Positions 61,434-64,000 of a DNA stretch of 64,000 bases are shown here, in pieces (the first letter of the stretch is position 1; every line of letters begins with the position of its first letter). The stretch comes from an uncultured Pirellula sp. (lineage in GTDB: Bacteria > Planctomycetota > Planctomycetia > Pirellulales > Pirellulaceae). The DNA lies in assembly GCA_903892355.1 (NCBI GenBank), contig CAITIE010000153.1, forward strand, positions 124,001 to 188,000. The letters run 5' to 3'. The translations under genes were made by a program, and so were the position numbers. The notes beneath the pieces were generated by a model. The model was not told where the DNA came from. It searched no databases and saw nothing but the letters and a program-made list of their open reading frames with translations.

Positions 61434-62840
61434 ATGTCTACCGAAATCGTCCCAGAAGACTCCATCGGCGAAATCAACAAATACGACTTCCGCACCGATA
61501 GCAAAGCCGTCTTCAAAGCCCGCAAGGGGCTCGATGAACAGATCGTCCATCAAATCTCGGACATGAAGGATGAGCCGCAGTGGATGCGCGACTTTCGCTT
61601 GAAATCGCTCGAGATTTTCCATTCCAAGCCGATGCCTAAATGGGGCGGCAGTATCGATGTCAATTTCCAGGACATCTTTTACTACCTCAAGCCTACCGAC
61701 AAGCAAGGTCGCACGTGGGATGAAGTCCCTCAAGAGATCAAAGACACCTTTGACAAGCTAGGTATCCCCGAAGCGGAGAAGAAGTTCCTCTCTGGGGTAA
61801 AGGCTCAATTTGAAAGCGAAGTTGTCTACGGTTCGCTGAAAGAAGAGTTGGTCCAACAAGGCGTCATCTTTACTGATACCGACACAGCGATCAAAGAACA
61901 CTCCGATCTTCTCCGGGAGTACTTTGGAACCATCATCCCTCCCAACGACAACAAGTTCGCAGCCCTGAACTCTGCCGTGTGGTCGGGTGGCTCCTTCATT
62001 TATGTTCCCAAGGGAGTCAAAATCGATTTTCCTCTCCAAGCCTATTTCCGGATCAATGCCGAGAACATGGGGCAGTTCGAACGAACTCTGATCATCGTCG
62101 ACGAAGGGGCGAGTGTTCACTACGTCGAAGGCTGTACGGCTCCGATGTACTCGTCGGAATCGCTCCACTCCGCAGTGGTCGAGATCATCTGCAAACGAGG
62201 AAGTCGTTGCCGTTACACCACGATTCAAAACTGGGCTAACAACATTTACAACCTGGTGACCAAACGGGCTGTCGCGTATGCAGACGCCACCATGGAATGG
62301 GTCGACGGAAATCTCGGTAGCAAACTGACCATGAAGTACCCCGCGGTCTACATGCTTGAACCGGGCGCCCGAGGCGAGATCCTATCCATTGCGTTCGCTT
62401 CTGCAGGACAACATCAAGACACCGGAGGAAAACTCGTGCACGCCGCACCGAATACCACCGGGCAGATCATCAGCAAATCGATCTCGAAAAATGGGGGGCG
62501 AAGTAGCTACCGTGGACTGGTTCGCGTTGAAAAGGACGCTCACAAATCCAAGTGCAACGTCGTTTGCGATGCGTTGATCCTCGACCCAAAAAGCCAAAGC
62601 GATACTTACCCGTACATCGAAGTCCTCGATCAAGATGTCAGCATCGGTCATGAAGCCAGCGTCTCCCGTATCGGCGAAGAACAGCTTTTCTACCTGATGA
62701 GCCGGGGCATCTCCGAAGCAGAAGCGAGCACGATGATCGTCAATGGTTTCATCGAACCGCTCGTCAAGGAACTCCCTATGGAGTACGCCGTCGAAATGAA
62801 CCGCTTGATCCAACTCCAGATGGAAGGGTCCGTGGGCTAA
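61434..62840 (+). CDS. sufB: Fe-S cluster assembly scaffold SufB
   Basis: SufB is the scaffold on which clusters are built with SufC and SufD. The 468-residue product carries [27 protein letters not shown] at the start, [52 protein letters not shown] (the beta-helix core with Glu and Cys), [34 protein letters not shown]-type text (seen as [16 protein letters not shown]), and the C-terminal [37 protein letters not shown]. These are hallmark SufB blocks. It is followed after one base by sufD. Confidence 0.96.
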   Translation: MSTEIVPEDSIGEINKYDFRTDSKAVFKARKGLDEQIVHQISDMKDEPQWMRDFRLKSLEIFHSKPMPKWGGSIDVNFQDIFYYLKPTDKQGRTWDEVPQEIKDTFDKLGIPEAEKKFLSGVKAQFESEVVYGSLKEELVQQGVIFTDTDTAIKEHSDLLREYFGTIIPPNDNKFAALNSAVWSGGSFIYVPKGVKIDFPLQAYFRINAENMGQFERTLIIVDEGASVHYVEGCTAPMYSSESLHSAVVEIICKRGSRCRYTTIQNWANNIYNLVTKRAVAYADATMEWVDGNLGSKLTMKYPAVYMLEPGARGEILSIAFASAGQHQDTGGKLVHAAPNTTGQIISKSISKNGGRSSYRGLVRVEKDAHKSKCNVVCDALILDPKSQSDTYPYIEVLDQDVSIGHEASVSRIGEEQLFYLMSRGISEAEASTMIVNGFIEPLVKELPMEYAVEMNRLIQLQMEGSVG

Positions 62841-62841
62841 C

Positions 62842-64000
62842 ATGAACACGACTGCCACAACACCTCAATCGGCATCCTCCTTCGACGATGCGTCCTTTGC
62901 TCGATTCCTCGAGCATCGTATCGATCCGACTTGGTTGACCACAATTCGTCGCAATGCGTGGGCGGATTTTCAAAGCATGGAGTGGCCTAGCCCTCGCGAT
63001 GAAAACTGGATGCGTTCGGAAATCCGAGGATTCCGAATCAACAAGTTCTCACCGAACATCGAAGAAAATGTTTCGATTCCCGAAACGACTGCCGTCCGAC
63101 TCCTCAAAGGGGTCAATGCTGCCGGTTCGCTCCGATCGATCAATGGTATCGTCACCCACGAAGAACTCGATCCGACCTTCTCCGAGAAAGGGGTTATCGT
63201 CGGCTCCTTGTCGCGATGCGCTCGTGAACACACACAACTAGTCCAAACGCACTTGAACTCGCTGGTCTCGCCAAAGACCGATCGATTCTCAGCATTGCAG
63301 TCCGCCATGTGGACCGATGGCTACTTTATTTACGTTCCTCGCAACGTCGTGGTCGATCGACCGATCCATATCCATGCCGCCATGGGAGATGGATCGGTCG
63401 ACATGTCCCATACCCTCATAATCCTCGAGGAAGGTGCCGAAGCAACCGTGCTTTTCGAATGCGCCAGCCCCTCTGAATCCGCTTCTGGATTTCACTGTGG
63501 GGCGGTGGAGTTGGTCCAAAAAGGAAACTCGCACTTGCGTTTCGTGAGCCTTCAAGATTGGGGCCAAAACGTCTGGCAGTTTGCCCATCAACGCGCAAGC
63601 GTTGGGCGGGACGCTACCATCCAATGGACAGTCGCCGCCATGGGAGCTCGATTTGCCCAAGTCGACCAACGAGTTGCGTTGGTGGAACCGGGTGCTCGTA
63701 GCCAAGTCAATGGGGTCATGTTCACCCGCGATCGTCAGCACTTGGTATTCAATACGCTTCAGCATCACATCGCACCGCATTGCACCAGCGACTTCCTCTA
63801 CAAAACGGTGTTGCAAGACCGATCTCGCACAGTGTGGCGAGGGATGATCAAGGTCAACGAAGGTGCTCAAAAGACTGACGGCTACCAACGCAATGACAAC
63901 CTCATGCTCAGCGATTCGGCGAGGTCCGATTCCATTCCTGGTCTGGAGATCAATGCCGACGATGTGCGTTGTACCCACGGCAGCACCAGCGGACGGGTCG
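62842..64000 (+). CDS. sufD: Fe-S cluster assembly protein SufD (3' truncated by window)
   Basis: The gene starts at ATG 62842, one base after the sufB stop, and is open to the window end (386 codons visible). The product begins MNTTATTPQSASSFDDASFARFLEHR and shows the SufB/SufD family text: LQSAMWTDGYFIYVPRNVVVDRPIHIHAAM, SHTLIILEEGAEATVLFECASP, LQDWGQNVWQFAHQRASVGRDATIQWTVAAMGARF, TSDFLYKTVLQDRSRTVWRGMIKVNEGAQKTDGYQRNDNLMLSDSARSDSIPGLEINADDVRCTHGST. Compared with SufB it lacks the SufB-specific N-terminal domain, as SufD proteins do. Its C-terminus lies beyond the window; sufS and an acceptor protein probably follow. Confidence 0.94.
   Translation, partial: MNTTATTPQSASSFDDASFARFLEHRIDPTWLTTIRRNAWADFQSMEWPSPRDENWMRSEIRGFRINKFSPNIEENVSIPETTAVRLLKGVNAAGSLRSINGIVTHEELDPTFSEKGVIVGSLSRCAREHTQLVQTHLNSLVSPKTDRFSALQSAMWTDGYFIYVPRNVVVDRPIHIHAAMGDGSVDMSHTLIILEEGAEATVLFECASPSESASGFHCGAVELVQKGNSHLRFVSLQDWGQNVWQFAHQRASVGRDATIQWTVAAMGARFAQVDQRVALVEPGARSQVNGVMFTRDRQHLVFNTLQHHIAPHCTSDFLYKTVLQDRSRTVWRGMIKVNEGAQKTDGYQRNDNLMLSDSARSDSIPGLEINADDVRCTHGSTSGRV

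Overview
The window looks like part of the chromosome of a planctomycete, most likely of the Pirellulaceae (Rhodopirellula-like) type. This rests on gene content, not on a database search: a DUF1501 protein with a Tat-type start, a formylmethanofuran:H4MPT formyltransferase in a bacterium with tetrahydrofolate enzymes, flagellar export genes, a PAPS-type sulfotransferase, many secreted or lipid-anchored proteins of unknown function, and long non-coding gaps filled with short repeats. About 53 protein genes are supported. No tRNA, rRNA, CRISPR array, transposase or prophage was recognised.

Layout. 1-5.7 kb: the end of a Gfo/Idh/MocA oxidoreductase, a stand-alone GyrB-type TOPRIM protein, and a leftward gatA-gatB-hisC unit. 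6.3-12.9 kb: a tightly coupled rightward four-gene operon of exported or membrane proteins (unknown secreted protein, patatin-like protein, caspase-fold protein with PDZ, membrane DUF900 alpha/beta hydrolase); this is the best candidate for an undescribed system. 12.9-13.8 kb: a long-unit direct repeat. 13.8-18.4 kb: leftward DUF1501, flavoprotein and sulfotransferase genes. 18.6-23.7 kb: flhA-flhF and selO. 23.7-33.5 kb: leftward housekeeping genes (cutA, a possible hemerythrin-like protein, floA, ogt, SIMPL protein, thyA, methyltransferase, panD, S41 protease).

34.3-35.9 kb: 5-formyl-THF cyclo-ligase next to fhcD, joining folate and methanopterin C1 metabolism. 36-45.5 kb: a His/Cys-rich secreted protein divergent from a TolC-like lipoprotein, UDP-glucuronate epimerase, manA, tatC and a methyltransferase. 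45.9-55.4 kb: a run of envelope genes (transglutaminase, thioredoxin-trypsin fusion, several lipoproteins, a TPR lipoprotein). 55.5-57.1 kb: acpP-fabF. 57.3-59.5 kb: an S46 dipeptidyl-peptidase. 59.8 kb to the end: a SufR-like regulator followed by sufC, sufB and a truncated sufD, forming an Fe-S cluster assembly operon.

Two DNA-level themes run through the window. Short perfect or near-perfect tandem duplications (10-20 bp, two to six copies) occur in gaps and inside genes. A family of GAGTAC/GAGCAC-type hexamer elements, including a 55-bp element present twice in opposite orientation 35 kb apart, lies only in gaps. All function calls come from reading motifs by eye; start codons were chosen from ATGA overlaps, ribosome binding sites, signal peptides and family length, and remain predictions.
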